Positions 32,305 to 40,929 of a stretch of DNA of 64,000 nt are shown piece by piece; position 1 is the first letter of the stretch, and every line of letters begins with the position of its first letter. The notes below the pieces were generated by a model, which worked only from the letters and a program-made list of their open reading frames with translations, made no database searches and had not been told where the DNA came from. This stretch comes from Bradyrhizobium sp. JYMT SZCCT0180 (GTDB lineage Bacteria; Pseudomonadota; Alphaproteobacteria; Rhizobiales; Xanthobacteraceae), in NCBI RefSeq assembly GCF_018130165.1, contig NZ_JAFCLZ010000004.1, positions 248,001 to 312,000 on the forward strand. Reading direction: 5' to 3'. A program made the position numbers and the translations under genes.

Positions 32305-34122
32305 TCAGCGGCGATAGCCGCTGGCGCGGGAAAAGGCCGGGCGGGTTTCCTGCGCCGGTCGGCTCGACAGGCTGGCGCGGGTTTCGCTGGCGAGCGGTGC
32401 GGCCGGCCTGAGGTCTTCCAGGAAGATCGGCCTGGAGAAGTAATAGCCCTGCGCATAGCGGATCTTGGTGGCGGCCTGCAGATAGGCCAGTTCCTCGAAG
32501 GTTTCGAGGCCTTCGGCGACCACCGTCATGCCGAGCGCTTCGCTCAGCGATTCGATCGCCCGCAAAATGCCCTGGCTGCGCGGCCGCAGATGGATATCGG
32601 TGATGAAGGAACGATCGATCTTGATTTCGTCGGCGGTGATGTCGGCCAGCGCCGACAGCGACGAATAGCCGATGCCGAAATCGTCGATCGAGATGCCGAC
32701 GCCGAGTTTGCGGAAGATCGGCAGGATTTCATCCTGGAAATGCGTCTTGGTGACGAAAGCGTCTTCGGTCACCTCGATCATGAAGCGCTTCGGAAATCCG
32801 GTGGCCTCCAGCGCCTGCGCGAACGGTCGCATGAATTCGGGATTGCCGGCCTGCTTGGCCGCGACGTTGATGCTGATCGTGGTATCGGGACCGAAGGTCT
32901 CGTTGATCAGGTCGATCGACTTGACGATCTCCGCCAGCACCAGATGTGTCAGTTCGTCGATCAACCCCAGTTCGACGGCGAGGTTGATGAAGGTGCCGGG
33001 AGCCTGAATCACGCCCTCGTCATCCCTCAGCCGCACCAGCGCTTCGATGCCCGTGACCGCCTTGGTGCGGATATCGACCTTGGTCTGGAACGCACAGCAA
33101 AAGCGCTTTTCCAGGATAGCCAGCCGCAGCGATTGTTCGACCTTCATCCGCGCCAGTGCCTCGCGCTCCATGCTGGAGTCGAAGAACGCTGCCCCGCCCT
33201 TGGCTCCGTTCTTGACGCGGTACATCGCGATATCGGCGTTCTGGCGCAGCGCGTCGTAGGTCTTGCCGTGCTCGGGATAAAGGCTGACGCCGATCGACGT
33301 CGAGGCGAATATCTCCGATTCGTCGATGAAGAACGGCGCCTTCAGCCGTTGCAGCATGAAATGGATGTATTCGGCGACTTCGCTCTCGCTCTGGACCGGA
33401 TTGAGCAGCAGCATGAACTCGTCGCCGCTGATCCGCGACAGGATGTCGGATTCGCGCAAATCCATGCCCAGCCGCTTGGCCATTTCGACCAGCAAGGTGT
33501 CGCCGATCGCGTGGCCGTAATAGTCGTTGATGTGCTTGAAATTATCGACATCGAGAAACGCGAGCGCGAAGTGGCCGTGGACATTGCCGTGTTGCAAATG
33601 GCCTTGCTGCAAATGACCCTGGGCGCTGTCGCGCGAAAGCAGCGTGTTGACGCGGTGTTCGATCACCCGCCGGGTCGGCAATCCCGTCAGTTCGTCATAA
33701 TAGGCCGAGCGGAACAACGCGTCCTCGAACGCCTTTTGTTCGGTGATATCGGCGGAATTCGAGAGCAGCAAATTGCGTCCGGCGATCTGGATCGGCCGGT
33801 GTGAGGTGAGAAATACGTGCTTGGCCGGACCTGATGTCACGGCCTCTTCCAGTGTGGCCGCGTGGCCGCTGCGGAGCAATTCGAGACAGGTCTCCTGGCG
33901 ATCGCTCAATTGCGAGGGTGCAGGCGCTGCCGCGGCCATCTGCAGTAACGCCGCGGCGGCGTCGTTCACCAGCAGGAACTCGCCTTGCTCGTCCTGAACC
34001 GTCACGGCGGTCGGAAGCAATCTGAGGATATCCCGCAGAATGCTCAATTCGATATCAAAAGCGCCTTCATTACCGGCGTCATTCGCAGCCGCCTGAAGGT
34101 CATGTTTATGGGGACTATGCAT
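32305..34122 (-). CDS. Cytoplasmic PAS-GGDEF-EAL protein
   Basis: The 605-residue protein has a PAS domain (about 25-125, ILRLLPTAVTVQDEQGEFLL), a GGDEF domain with the motif written RISGDEFMLLL (Ser replaces the first Gly) and an EAL domain with GIEALVRLRDDEGVIQAP and IDDFGIGYSSLSALADITAD. SGDEF variants can still make c-di-GMP, but activity is uncertain. There is no signal or TM helix. Between the first GGDEF helix and ALAFLDVDNFKHINDYYG sits an unusual low-complexity insert of repeated HLQ-type units at about 33574-33630. Ends with a Ser/Arg-rich tail. Probably transcribed separately from the large sensor, 198 bp away. Confidence 0.9.
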   Translation of the reverse strand: MHSPHKHDLQAAANDAGNEGAFDIELSILRDILRLLPTAVTVQDEQGEFLLVNDAAAALLQMAAAAPAPSQLSDRQETCLELLRSGHAATLEEAVTSGPAKHVFLTSHRPIQIAGRNLLLSNSADITEQKAFEDALFRSAYYDELTGLPTRRVIEHRVNTLLSRDSAQGHLQQGHLQHGNVHGHFALAFLDVDNFKHINDYYGHAIGDTLLVEMAKRLGMDLRESDILSRISGDEFMLLLNPVQSESEVAEYIHFMLQRLKAPFFIDESEIFASTSIGVSLYPEHGKTYDALRQNADIAMYRVKNGAKGGAAFFDSSMEREALARMKVEQSLRLAILEKRFCCAFQTKVDIRTKAVTGIEALVRLRDDEGVIQAPGTFINLAVELGLIDELTHLVLAEIVKSIDLINETFGPDTTISINVAAKQAGNPEFMRPFAQALEATGFPKRFMIEVTEDAFVTKTHFQDEILPIFRKLGVGISIDDFGIGYSSLSALADITADEIKIDRSFITDIHLRPRSQGILRAIESLSEALGMTVVAEGLETFEELAYLQAATKIRYAQGYYFSRPIFLEDLRPAAPLASETRASLSSRPAQETRPAFSRASGYRR

Positions 34123-34303
34123 GCAGCGGAGCTTGCCAAAGTCCCTTCTAATTTTGGTTAAGTGGAACTGTGAAAAACCGCGACACTCCTACAAGTTGGC
34201 GCTTTCGGACCACACGGCCGCAATCGTCATTAACAGAATCTCAATTCGGAATGCGGCCGCTTGCGATAATTGAGAATTGTGCCTTTAGGTTGTGCAACCG
34301 CGT

Positions 34304-35293
34304 TCAGCTCGCGGGGATGCGACACTGCATCGTGCAGTGAACGCCGGTCTTCAGGAAACTGACTTCGGTCCTGCCGTCGAACGAGCGGAGTGCCGATTGC
34401 AACAGCTTGGTGCCGAAGCCTGGCGCTCCGATTTTTTCGACCGCGGGCCCCTCGGTTTCGTCCCAGGTGATCTTGAGCCAGGCCACGTTGAGTTTGTCGT
34501 CTAACACCGTCCACGACACCTGCAACATGCCATTCGCAGCGGAAAACGCGCCGTACTTGCCGGCATTGGTGGCCAATTCGTGGAAGATCAGCGCCAGGCT
34601 GACCGCCAGCTTGGCTGGAAGGAATAGCGGATCGCCGTTCAGGTTGAACCGGACATGGCCGTAAGGCCCGAGTTCGGAGCGCAGCAAGTCCTTGATATCG
34701 CAGCCGCTGCCGTCGATCCGTGCGATCAGATCGTCGGTTGCCGACAGTGCGCGGATCCGGTGATCGATGCTGCTCCAGGCCTGCGGTTCTTCGTGCAAGA
34801 CCTGGTGCAGAACGGCGTGGATCGTCGACGTCTTGTTCTTCAGCCGGTGCTGCAGCTCTTCGACGATCAGTTTGCGGTATTCTTCTTCCTCGATCAGGCG
34901 CCTGGCGATCTGCCGCTGTTGCGCGACGAGGGTCCGGTAGTGCTCGACACCCCATATCGTGATGCCGCAGACCGCCCAGAAAATCAGCAGCAAAGCCAGG
35001 CGGGCGGAATCGGCCACGGCGTCGCTGAAATTGACGGCGACGCCCAGCGTGCCGCCGGCAAGCGCCGTTGCGATCCCGATCCGGAAACCGCCAAAGGCGG
35101 TGGCAAAGAACACAGCCGGAAAATACGGCGTGAAGAACACGTCGGGGCGGATCTGGGCCAGTCCCCACCGCGCCAGGGTCGCCAAGACAAGGCAGCAGAC
35201 CGCAAAAGCGGTGCTGAACAGCAGTGAGGGCTGGGAAATTCCCTGCCAGCCGCGCCTGAACTCGTCGATCAATTTCGTCATCGGTGTTGTCAC
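34304..35293 (-). CDS. HWE-family sensor histidine kinase with membrane-bound DUF4118-like sensor
   Basis: About 120 N-terminal residues form several hydrophobic helices (LLFSTAFAVCCLVLATLARW, FFTPYFPAVFFATAFGGFRI, LALLLIFWAVCGITIWGV), the four-helix DUF4118-type sensor. Then the kinase: phospho-acceptor His in EELQHRLKNKTSTIHAVLHQ, the N-box HELATNAGKYGAFSAANGML, and ITWDETEGPAVEKIGAPGFG, which has the Trp-x-Glu of HWE kinases. The start at 35293 is a GTG and 35281 is an ATG; neither has a good Shine-Dalgarno. No response regulator is adjacent, so the partner is elsewhere. HWE kinases often serve light or general-stress pathways in alphaproteobacteria. Confidence 0.88.
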   Translation of the reverse strand: MTTPMTKLIDEFRRGWQGISQPSLLFSTAFAVCCLVLATLARWGLAQIRPDVFFTPYFPAVFFATAFGGFRIGIATALAGGTLGVAVNFSDAVADSARLALLLIFWAVCGITIWGVEHYRTLVAQQRQIARRLIEEEEYRKLIVEELQHRLKNKTSTIHAVLHQVLHEEPQAWSSIDHRIRALSATDDLIARIDGSGCDIKDLLRSELGPYGHVRFNLNGDPLFLPAKLAVSLALIFHELATNAGKYGAFSAANGMLQVSWTVLDDKLNVAWLKITWDETEGPAVEKIGAPGFGTKLLQSALRSFDGRTEVSFLKTGVHCTMQCRIPAS

Positions 35294-35463
35294 TTCACGT
35301 GATCAGCGAATCCAAAATAAGGCCGACCCTGACGGAAACCGGGGATTTCGAGCCCGCCGGCGACGATAAGGCGGTTCTGCCATGGCGAAGTCAGCGCGAT
35401 AAGCTCGCTTGCGTTGTTCCCGGCGGGCGGGAATATTGGCATCAACAAAAACGGGAGGAATGG

Positions 35464-36720
35464 ATGAACCGTCTCATTCGCGCGTTCGGCGCCTCGGCTC
35501 TCTTTATCCTTGCAGCGACCGGGAACAGTTGGGCGGACCCGGTCCTCCCCATGGCCGTGACACCCGAAGACGTCGGCCTGTCCTCCAGCCAGCTGGCGCG
35601 CATCGAGGCGGTGACCCAGAAATACGTCGAAACCGGGCTGGTGCCGGGCGCCGTGATGCTGGTGGCGCGGCGCGGCAAGATCGCCTGGCACAAGACCATG
35701 GGTTTCCGCGACCGCGCGGCGAAAGACCCGATGCGACCGGACTCGATCTTCCGCATCTATTCCATGACCAAGCCGATCGTCTCGGTCGCGGCCATGATGC
35801 TGGTCGAGGAGGGAAAGATGCAGGTCAGCGATCCCGTCTCGAAATATATTCCGGAAATCGGCCGCATGAAGGTGGGCAAGGAGACCACCGAGAACGACAA
35901 GGCTGTGCTGCAGTTGACCGATCCCGCCCGCGAGATGACGGTGCAGGACCTGTTGCGGCACACCTCCGGGCTGATCTACGGCACGCGCGGCAAATCGCTG
36001 ATCAATGCGGCCTATATCGAGGCCAGGATCGGCGGCCGTGACGCCAGCAATGAGGAGTTTGTCGCGAAATTATCGAAGCTGCCGCTGCGGTTCTCCCCCG
36101 GCGAGCGCTGGGAATACGGGGTGTCGACCGACGTGCTGGGACGCGTGGTCGAAGTCGTCTCGGGCAAGACGCTGGGCGAATTCCTGAACGAGCGCATCCT
36201 GACGCCGCTCGGCATGACCGACACCGGCTTCTCGGTGCCATCAGACAAGCTCAATCGCGCCGCCCAGCCCTGGCAAATGCCCGAATCGCCGCCGATGACG
36301 CCGCGCTTCGACGTGGCGCAAAAGCCCCGTTTCGAATCCGGCGGTGGCGGCCTCACCAGCACCATGGACGACTATCTGCGCTTTGCGATCATGCTCGCCG
36401 ATAGCGGCGAATTCGCCGGCAAGCGCCTGCTCGGCAACAAGACCGTCGATTTCATGACGGCGGATCATACTCTGGCGCGGCCGGGCCGGCCGCCGGGGCT
36501 GGGTTTTGGTCTTGGCTTCGAGGTTCGCACCAGCGTCGGCGATGCGGCCCTGCCGGGCTCGCTCGGGGAGTATGGCTGGGCCGGCAACGCCGGCACGCTG
36601 TTCTGGATCGATCCCAAGGAACAGTTGATCGCGATTTACATGGTGCAGGTCGATGACGGCGTGCGGATCATGCTGCGCAATCAGTTCCGGACCATGGTCC
36701 AGTCCGCGATCATCAACTAG
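35464..36720 (+). CDS. Class C beta-lactamase-fold serine hydrolase
   Basis: The 418-residue protein has a signal peptide (MNRLIRAFGASALFILAATG...SWADPV), the SxxK motif SMTK at residues 100-103, a Tyr motif in WEYGVSTDVLGRVVEVVSG (about 218), and a C-terminal GWAGNAGTLFWIDP region in place of KTG. That set is more like EstB-type esterases and D-aminopeptidases than true AmpC enzymes, so antibiotic resistance should not be assumed. GGGAGGAA precedes the ATG. The SDR gene starts 34 bp later on the same strand, so the pair probably forms an operon. Confidence 0.88.
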   Translation: MNRLIRAFGASALFILAATGNSWADPVLPMAVTPEDVGLSSSQLARIEAVTQKYVETGLVPGAVMLVARRGKIAWHKTMGFRDRAAKDPMRPDSIFRIYSMTKPIVSVAAMMLVEEGKMQVSDPVSKYIPEIGRMKVGKETTENDKAVLQLTDPAREMTVQDLLRHTSGLIYGTRGKSLINAAYIEARIGGRDASNEEFVAKLSKLPLRFSPGERWEYGVSTDVLGRVVEVVSGKTLGEFLNERILTPLGMTDTGFSVPSDKLNRAAQPWQMPESPPMTPRFDVAQKPRFESGGGGLTSTMDDYLRFAIMLADSGEFAGKRLLGNKTVDFMTADHTLARPGRPPGLGFGLGFEVRTSVGDAALPGSLGEYGWAGNAGTLFWIDPKEQLIAIYMVQVDDGVRIMLRNQFRTMVQSAIIN

Positions 36721-36753
36721 GATTTTTTCAGGTTTCGCAAAGGGGATAGTGAA

Positions 36754-37590
36754 ATGGGACGGCTGGACGGCAAGGTCGCGGTGATCACGGGCGCGACCAG
36801 CGGCATCGGGCTGCATACGGCGGAAATTTTCGTCGCCGAAGGCGCGAAGATCGTCATCGCCGGACGCCGCGCGCCCGAGGGCGAGGCGCTGGCCAAGAAG
36901 CTCGGCGCTGCCTGCATCTTTCGTCAGACCGATGTAACGGTCGAGGAGCAGATGAAGGCGCTGATCGGGCTTTGCGTGGAAAAGTTCGGCAGGATCGATT
37001 GTCTGTTCAACAACGCCGGCGGCCCGGCCCAGACCGGCGGCATCGAAAGCCTTGAGGTCGATCGCTTCGACGCGGCGATGGCGACGCTGGTGCGCAGCGT
37101 GATGCTCGGCATGAAGCACGCAGCACCCCAGATGCGCAGGCAAGGCTCCGGCAGCATCATCAACAACGGCAGTATCGCAGGAAGGCTTGCCGGCTTCTCG
37201 TCATCGATGGTCTACAGCGCGGCCAAGGCCGCCGTCATCCACCTCACCAAATGCACGGCGATGGAGCTCGGCGAATCCAACATCCGCGTCAATTCGATCT
37301 CGCCGGGTGCAATCGCGACCGGCATCTTCGGCAAGGCGCTGGGCCTTTCGGTGGAAGCCGCCGAAAAGACCCCTGGTGTGATGCGTGAGGTCTACAAGAC
37401 CGCGCAGCCGATCCCACGCGCCGGATTGCCTGAGGATATCGCGCATGCCGCGGTGTTCCTCGCCAGCGACGAATCCTCTTTCATCAACGGCCACGATCTC
37501 GTGGTCGACGGCGCCATCACGGGCGGCCGCAACTGGAGCCAGCAACAGCAGGGCTATGTCGCGCTGCGCAAGGCATTCGATCAGGGATAG
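36754..37590 (+). CDS. Short-chain dehydrogenase/reductase
   Basis: The 278-residue protein is a classical SDR: the NAD(P) motif GATSGIGLHTAEIFVAEGAK (TGxxxGxG), the NNAG motif in LFNNAGGPAQTGG, catalytic Ser in IINNGSIAGRLAGFSSS, YSAAKAA with catalytic Tyr and Lys, and the C-terminal NGHDLVVDGAITGGRN. No Arg pattern for NADPH is obvious, so NAD(H) is likely. AGGGGAT sits before the ATG. The preceding gene is a serine hydrolase; together they could convert an ester and its alcohol, but that is inference. Confidence 0.92.
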   Translation: MGRLDGKVAVITGATSGIGLHTAEIFVAEGAKIVIAGRRAPEGEALAKKLGAACIFRQTDVTVEEQMKALIGLCVEKFGRIDCLFNNAGGPAQTGGIESLEVDRFDAAMATLVRSVMLGMKHAAPQMRRQGSGSIINNGSIAGRLAGFSSSMVYSAAKAAVIHLTKCTAMELGESNIRVNSISPGAIATGIFGKALGLSVEAAEKTPGVMREVYKTAQPIPRAGLPEDIAHAAVFLASDESSFINGHDLVVDGAITGGRNWSQQQQGYVALRKAFDQG

Positions 37591-37604
37591 TTATGGGGAG
37601 TTAA

Positions 37605-37714
37605 CCGTCATTGCGAGCGAAGCGAAGCAATCCATCGCGCCACAATAGGAAAGAATGGATTGCTTCGCTGCGCTCTCTTGCACAAACGCTTTGCGTTTGT
37701 TGCAGGCAATGACG
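37605..37714. repeat. 'gtcattgcgag' family element with an internal insertion
   Basis: CCGTCATTGCGAGCGAAGCG, GAAGCAATCCATCG and ATGGATTGCTTCGCTGCGCT match the family, but before the closing GCAATGACG lies an extra segment including AAACGCTTTGCGTTT, a 15-base palindrome. The complete sequence therefore has a nested hairpin. Confidence 0.85.
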
Positions 37715-37740
37715 ACGAGATAGTGGAAGGGGAAGAAGAA

Positions 37741-38244
37741 ATGTCTGCAACACTCGGTTTGTCACCCGCCAGCCCCCAAGGGCGGCCGTTCTATCTCGCC
37801 GTGATCGCCGGGCTCGCCTGCGCCTTCGTGATCGGAAAGACACTGCCATCCACGATGGATGTGATCTCGGCGATCATCGAGCCGCTATGCGCCAGCAGCG
37901 CTCCTTCGGGCTCAACGCTCGATACCGTCGAGCCGATCGGCTCGTACGCGCTGCCGAACGTGCCGGGCAAACGGGTGACGATCGTGCGCGTGTTCTACGG
38001 GCCCGGCGGGTTCACCCGCGCGCACCGGCATGCCGGCTCGGTCACCGCCTATGTCACCAAGGGCGAAATCCGCTCGCAGCTTGCCGGCGGCGTGGTCGAG
38101 ACGTTCAAGGTGGGCCAGTCGTTCTTCGAACCGCCCGGTGCTGTGCATCTGGTCTCGGCCAATGCCAGCATGACAGAGCCCGCGGAATTGATCGCGGTAT
38201 TCGTCGCCGATGAAGGCGCGCAGCTCACGACGTTTGTGGAGTAG
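37741..38244 (+). CDS. Membrane-anchored cupin protein
   Basis: The 167-residue protein has an N-terminal hydrophobic segment (YLAVIAGLACAFVIG, residues 18-33), then a cupin fold: FYGPGGFTRAHRHAGSVTAY (His-x-His and following Glu in KGEIRSQL) and the second motif GQSFFEPPGAVHLVSANASM with the fourth-ligand His. Metal binding is likely. The domain is in the periplasm or cytoplasm depending on anchor orientation. Function unknown; small cupins often handle sugars or act as sensors. ATG at 37741 follows GGGGAAGA. Confidence 0.82.
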   Translation: MSATLGLSPASPQGRPFYLAVIAGLACAFVIGKTLPSTMDVISAIIEPLCASSAPSGSTLDTVEPIGSYALPNVPGKRVTIVRVFYGPGGFTRAHRHAGSVTAYVTKGEIRSQLAGGVVETFKVGQSFFEPPGAVHLVSANASMTEPAELIAVFVADEGAQLTTFVE

Positions 38245-38259
38245 CGGCAGAGCGTGGAC

Positions 38260-38356
38260 CGTAGGGTGGGCAAAGGCGCACTTCGCGCCGTGCCCACCAT
38301 CTATCCAAGACCGTTGCCTCAAGTTGGTGGGCACGCTTCGCTTTGCCCACCCTACG
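38260..38356. repeat. Palindromic intergenic element ('gtagggtgggcaaag' type)
   Basis: GTAGGGTGGGCAAAGGCGC at the left pairs with GCTTTGCCCACCCTAC at the right, with inner arms CGTGCCCACC / GGTGGGCACG. It is one long hairpin of about 95 bases at the 3' end of the convergent cupin and P450 genes, a place where it could end both transcripts. Confidence 0.87.
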
Positions 38357-38375
38357 TACTGCACGCGAACGCGTG

Positions 38376-39752
38376 TCACACCGCCTTCAGCACGACCTTC
38401 AGTCCGTCCCGCGGTTTTGGGATCGGCCACATCTGCCAGTCCGGCTTGTAGCCGGGCTCCAGCGAGACGCTGAGATTCTGCAGGAAATGCCGCGCAAAGC
38501 ATTTCGCCTGCATATAGGCAAAATGCAGCCCGAGGCACATATGCGCTCCGCCGCCGAACGGCACCCAGGCGAAGCGATGACGGTTGCGCTGCGCCTCGTC
38601 GGAGAAGCGCATCGGATCGAATCTGTCCGGATCGGGCCAGATATCGGCCATGTGATGGGTGAACAGCGGATTGACGCCGACCAGGGTGCCGGCCGGGATT
38701 GCATAGCCCTTGAAGGTGAAATCGCGGACCGCGCGGCGCGGCATCGAGGGCACCGGCGGCTTCTTCCGCAACGCCTCCTTGAACGCCATCTCGCTCAGCG
38801 GCATTTTCTCGAGATTGTCGATGCTGGAGGGGTCGTTGGCCTCGATGCCGAGGCCTTTGACTTCCTCGCGCAGCCGCACCTGCCATTCCGGATGCGCGGC
38901 AAGCTCGCCGACAAAGGACGTCAACGACGACGTCAGCGTGTCATGCGCCGCCATCATCAGGAAACTCATATGGTCGATGACGTCCTGGGTCGACAGCAGC
39001 GCGCCGTCCTCATGGGTGGCGTGGCAAAGTTGCGAGAACAAATCGTCGCCGCCGCCGCGCGCGCGGCGGATCGGAATCTGCTCGGAGAAATAAGCGACGA
39101 TCCGCTTGCGTCCCGCGACGCCGCGGCCCATCTGCGTGAACGGCAGCGGGCGCCGGATCGGTGCCACGGCCGCCGCCACCATGTCGACAAAGGCGCGCGT
39201 GATCTCGTCCACCTCGGGGCCGATCTCGGCGCCGAGAAACGATGTTGCCGCCAGATCGAGCGTGAGCTGCTTCATCGCGGGATAGACCAGCATCTCGCCC
39301 GGTTGCGTCTTCCATTGCTTGACGCGCACGGCAATGCCGCGATCGAGATCAGTGAGGTAGGATTTCATCGGTCCCGACTTGAACGCAACCGACAGCGCAC
39401 GGCGGTGCAAACGATGTTCCTCGAAGTCCAGCAGCATCAGCCCGCGCGGAAACAGCCGGCCCAGGATCGGACCCCAGCCATGGGTGGAGGAAAATTGCTT
39501 GGCCTGGTCGAACAGCAGCAGTTCGTTGGCCTCGGGGCCGAGCAGGTTGATGCTGGTCTCGCCAAACACGTGGCTGCGATAGACCGGGCCATATTTGGCG
39601 TGCATCCGCTCGACCTGCCCTTTGGGATCGGCGAGCACCTCCAGCGTCTTTCCGATCACCGGCCAGCCTTCGTCGCCAGGTATGTGCTTGAGTGAATTTC
39701 GCTTCGGCGGAGTGAAGGGAAGCGCGGGGGAAGCCACATTCTGCATCGACAT
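38376..39752 (-). CDS. Cytochrome P450
   Basis: The 458-residue protein begins at the ATG at 39752 (CGGAGC upstream). Hallmarks are the I-helix LMMAAHDTLTSSLTSFVGEL (A/G-x-x-T), the K-helix EALR (ExxR) and the heme-ligand loop WVPFGGGAHMCLGLHFAY (Cys ligand near residue 405). The N-terminal region has a Pro-rich patch rather than an anchor helix, so it is a soluble bacterial-type enzyme, yet its spacing resembles eukaryote-like CYP families (CYP51/CYP120 group). No ferredoxin or reductase is adjacent. The substrate is unknown. Confidence 0.93.
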   Translation of the reverse strand: MSMQNVASPALPFTPPKRNSLKHIPGDEGWPVIGKTLEVLADPKGQVERMHAKYGPVYRSHVFGETSINLLGPEANELLLFDQAKQFSSTHGWGPILGRLFPRGLMLLDFEEHRLHRRALSVAFKSGPMKSYLTDLDRGIAVRVKQWKTQPGEMLVYPAMKQLTLDLAATSFLGAEIGPEVDEITRAFVDMVAAAVAPIRRPLPFTQMGRGVAGRKRIVAYFSEQIPIRRARGGGDDLFSQLCHATHEDGALLSTQDVIDHMSFLMMAAHDTLTSSLTSFVGELAAHPEWQVRLREEVKGLGIEANDPSSIDNLEKMPLSEMAFKEALRKKPPVPSMPRRAVRDFTFKGYAIPAGTLVGVNPLFTHHMADIWPDPDRFDPMRFSDEAQRNRHRFAWVPFGGGAHMCLGLHFAYMQAKCFARHFLQNLSVSLEPGYKPDWQMWPIPKPRDGLKVVLKAV

Positions 39753-39946
39753 CGCGATTGCTCCGGTTTGGCTCTGGCCCAGTATGCGTGGGATCATCGG
39801 CATAACCAAGGTGAGGAAAATAACGCTTTGTTGCGTCGGTGCAAAGCCGTTAGCCGCCGGTGGCGCGCCGGTTCATCCAAACCGCGCCACAAAGCCGCGG
39901 GCCGTGCTAGGATGCGGCAAAATCAAGCCGGGCAGGGAGAACTGAT

Positions 39947-40762
39947 ATGTCGAGATTATTGGGTGTGATTGCCGTCACGCTGGCGGCGATCGTCGCCGGA
40001 CCAATCGCCGTACAGGCACAGACCAGGCCCACCATCACCAGCTTCGGTCCGGATTTCCCCAAGACCGGAATCTTCATCGGCAACAGCTTCTTTTATTACA
40101 ACAACGGCCTGCCGGGTCATCTGTCGTTGATGGAAAAGGCCGCCGACCCCGAGAACGTGCTGGCCTATCGCAACACCATGGTGACGATCGGCGGTTCCGG
40201 CTTCGACTGGCATGATATCGAAAGCTATTTCCGGCCCAAGGCGATCGGCAGCTATTCCTTCGACCCGAACAACAACGTCGTCTTCAACAAGCTCGACCGG
40301 CTGTTCGACGTCGCCGTCATGATGGATTGCAGCCAGTGCCCGATCCATCCCACGCTCAAAACCGTGTTCACCGACTATGCGAAGAAGAACAGCACCATCG
40401 TGCGCGCCAAGGGCGCCAAGCCCGCGTTCTTCATGTCCTGGGCCTATGCCGACAAGCCGGAGATGACGGCGCAATTGGCCGAGGCCTACACGATTGCCGG
40501 CAACGAGAACAACGCGCTGGTGATTCCCGCAGGCCTTGCCTTCGCACTCGCCATCAGCAAGCAGCCCGAGCTCAACCTCTATGCGCCGGACAAGCGCCAT
40601 CCCTCGCTCGCCGGCACGTATCTCGCAACCTGCGTGGTGTTTGCGTCGCTGACCGGACGCTCGCCGGTCGGCAACCCCTATCTCGCCGGCGTCGATGCGC
40701 CGACCGCGAAATTCCTGCAAACCGTGGCGTGGGAAACCGTGCAGAGCTATTACGCGAAGTAA
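39947..40762 (+). CDS. Secreted SGNH-hydrolase-like protein
   Basis: The 271-residue product has a signal peptide (MSRLLGVIAVTLAAIVAGPI...AQTRP). FIGNSFFYYNNGLPGHLS in the N-terminal part looks like an SGNH block I with GNS replacing GDS, and DKRHPSLAGTYLATCVVF near residue 220 fits block V with Asp and His. Cys pair in MMDCSQCPIHPTL may form a disulfide. I infer an esterase-like fold with periplasmic location. The family I recall is an uncharacterised DUF-like group in Bradyrhizobium; activity is uncertain. CAGGGAGAA precedes the ATG. Confidence 0.7.
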   Translation: MSRLLGVIAVTLAAIVAGPIAVQAQTRPTITSFGPDFPKTGIFIGNSFFYYNNGLPGHLSLMEKAADPENVLAYRNTMVTIGGSGFDWHDIESYFRPKAIGSYSFDPNNNVVFNKLDRLFDVAVMMDCSQCPIHPTLKTVFTDYAKKNSTIVRAKGAKPAFFMSWAYADKPEMTAQLAEAYTIAGNENNALVIPAGLAFALAISKQPELNLYAPDKRHPSLAGTYLATCVVFASLTGRSPVGNPYLAGVDAPTAKFLQTVAWETVQSYYAK

Positions 40763-40790
40763 CAGGCCAGCCATTACCAAGCTGCCAACC

Positions 40791-40912
40791 CCGTCATTGC
40801 GAGCCACCGGGTCGCGCGAATGCGCGCCCGATGACAGGCTCCGCGAAGCAATCCATCGTGCGGCATAACGGATGGATGGATTGCTTCGTCGCGTTGCTCC
40901 TCGCAATGACGG
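40791..40912. repeat. 'gtcattgcgag' family element with an inserted hairpin
   Basis: The two outer arms (CCGTCATTGCGAGC and CTCGCAATGACGG) and the inner arms (GAAGCAATCCAT and ATGGATTGCTTCG) are conserved, but about 35 extra bases containing GGTCGCGCGAATGCGCGCCC lie between outer and inner arms on the left. Compare the simpler copies at 10704 and 44387. Confidence 0.88.
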
Positions 40913-40929
40913 CGAGATAGCGTATCGCC

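Noticed and set aside
32590..33804. 404-codon plus-strand frame opposite the second EAL gene
   Set aside because: Antisense shadow with compositional bias only.
35464..36720. Antibiotic-resistance beta-lactamase
   Set aside because: No KTG motif and a C-terminus like esterases; calling resistance would overreach.
38343..39695. 450-codon plus-strand frame opposite the P450 gene
   Set aside because: Antisense shadow; the P450 on the other strand has all family motifs.
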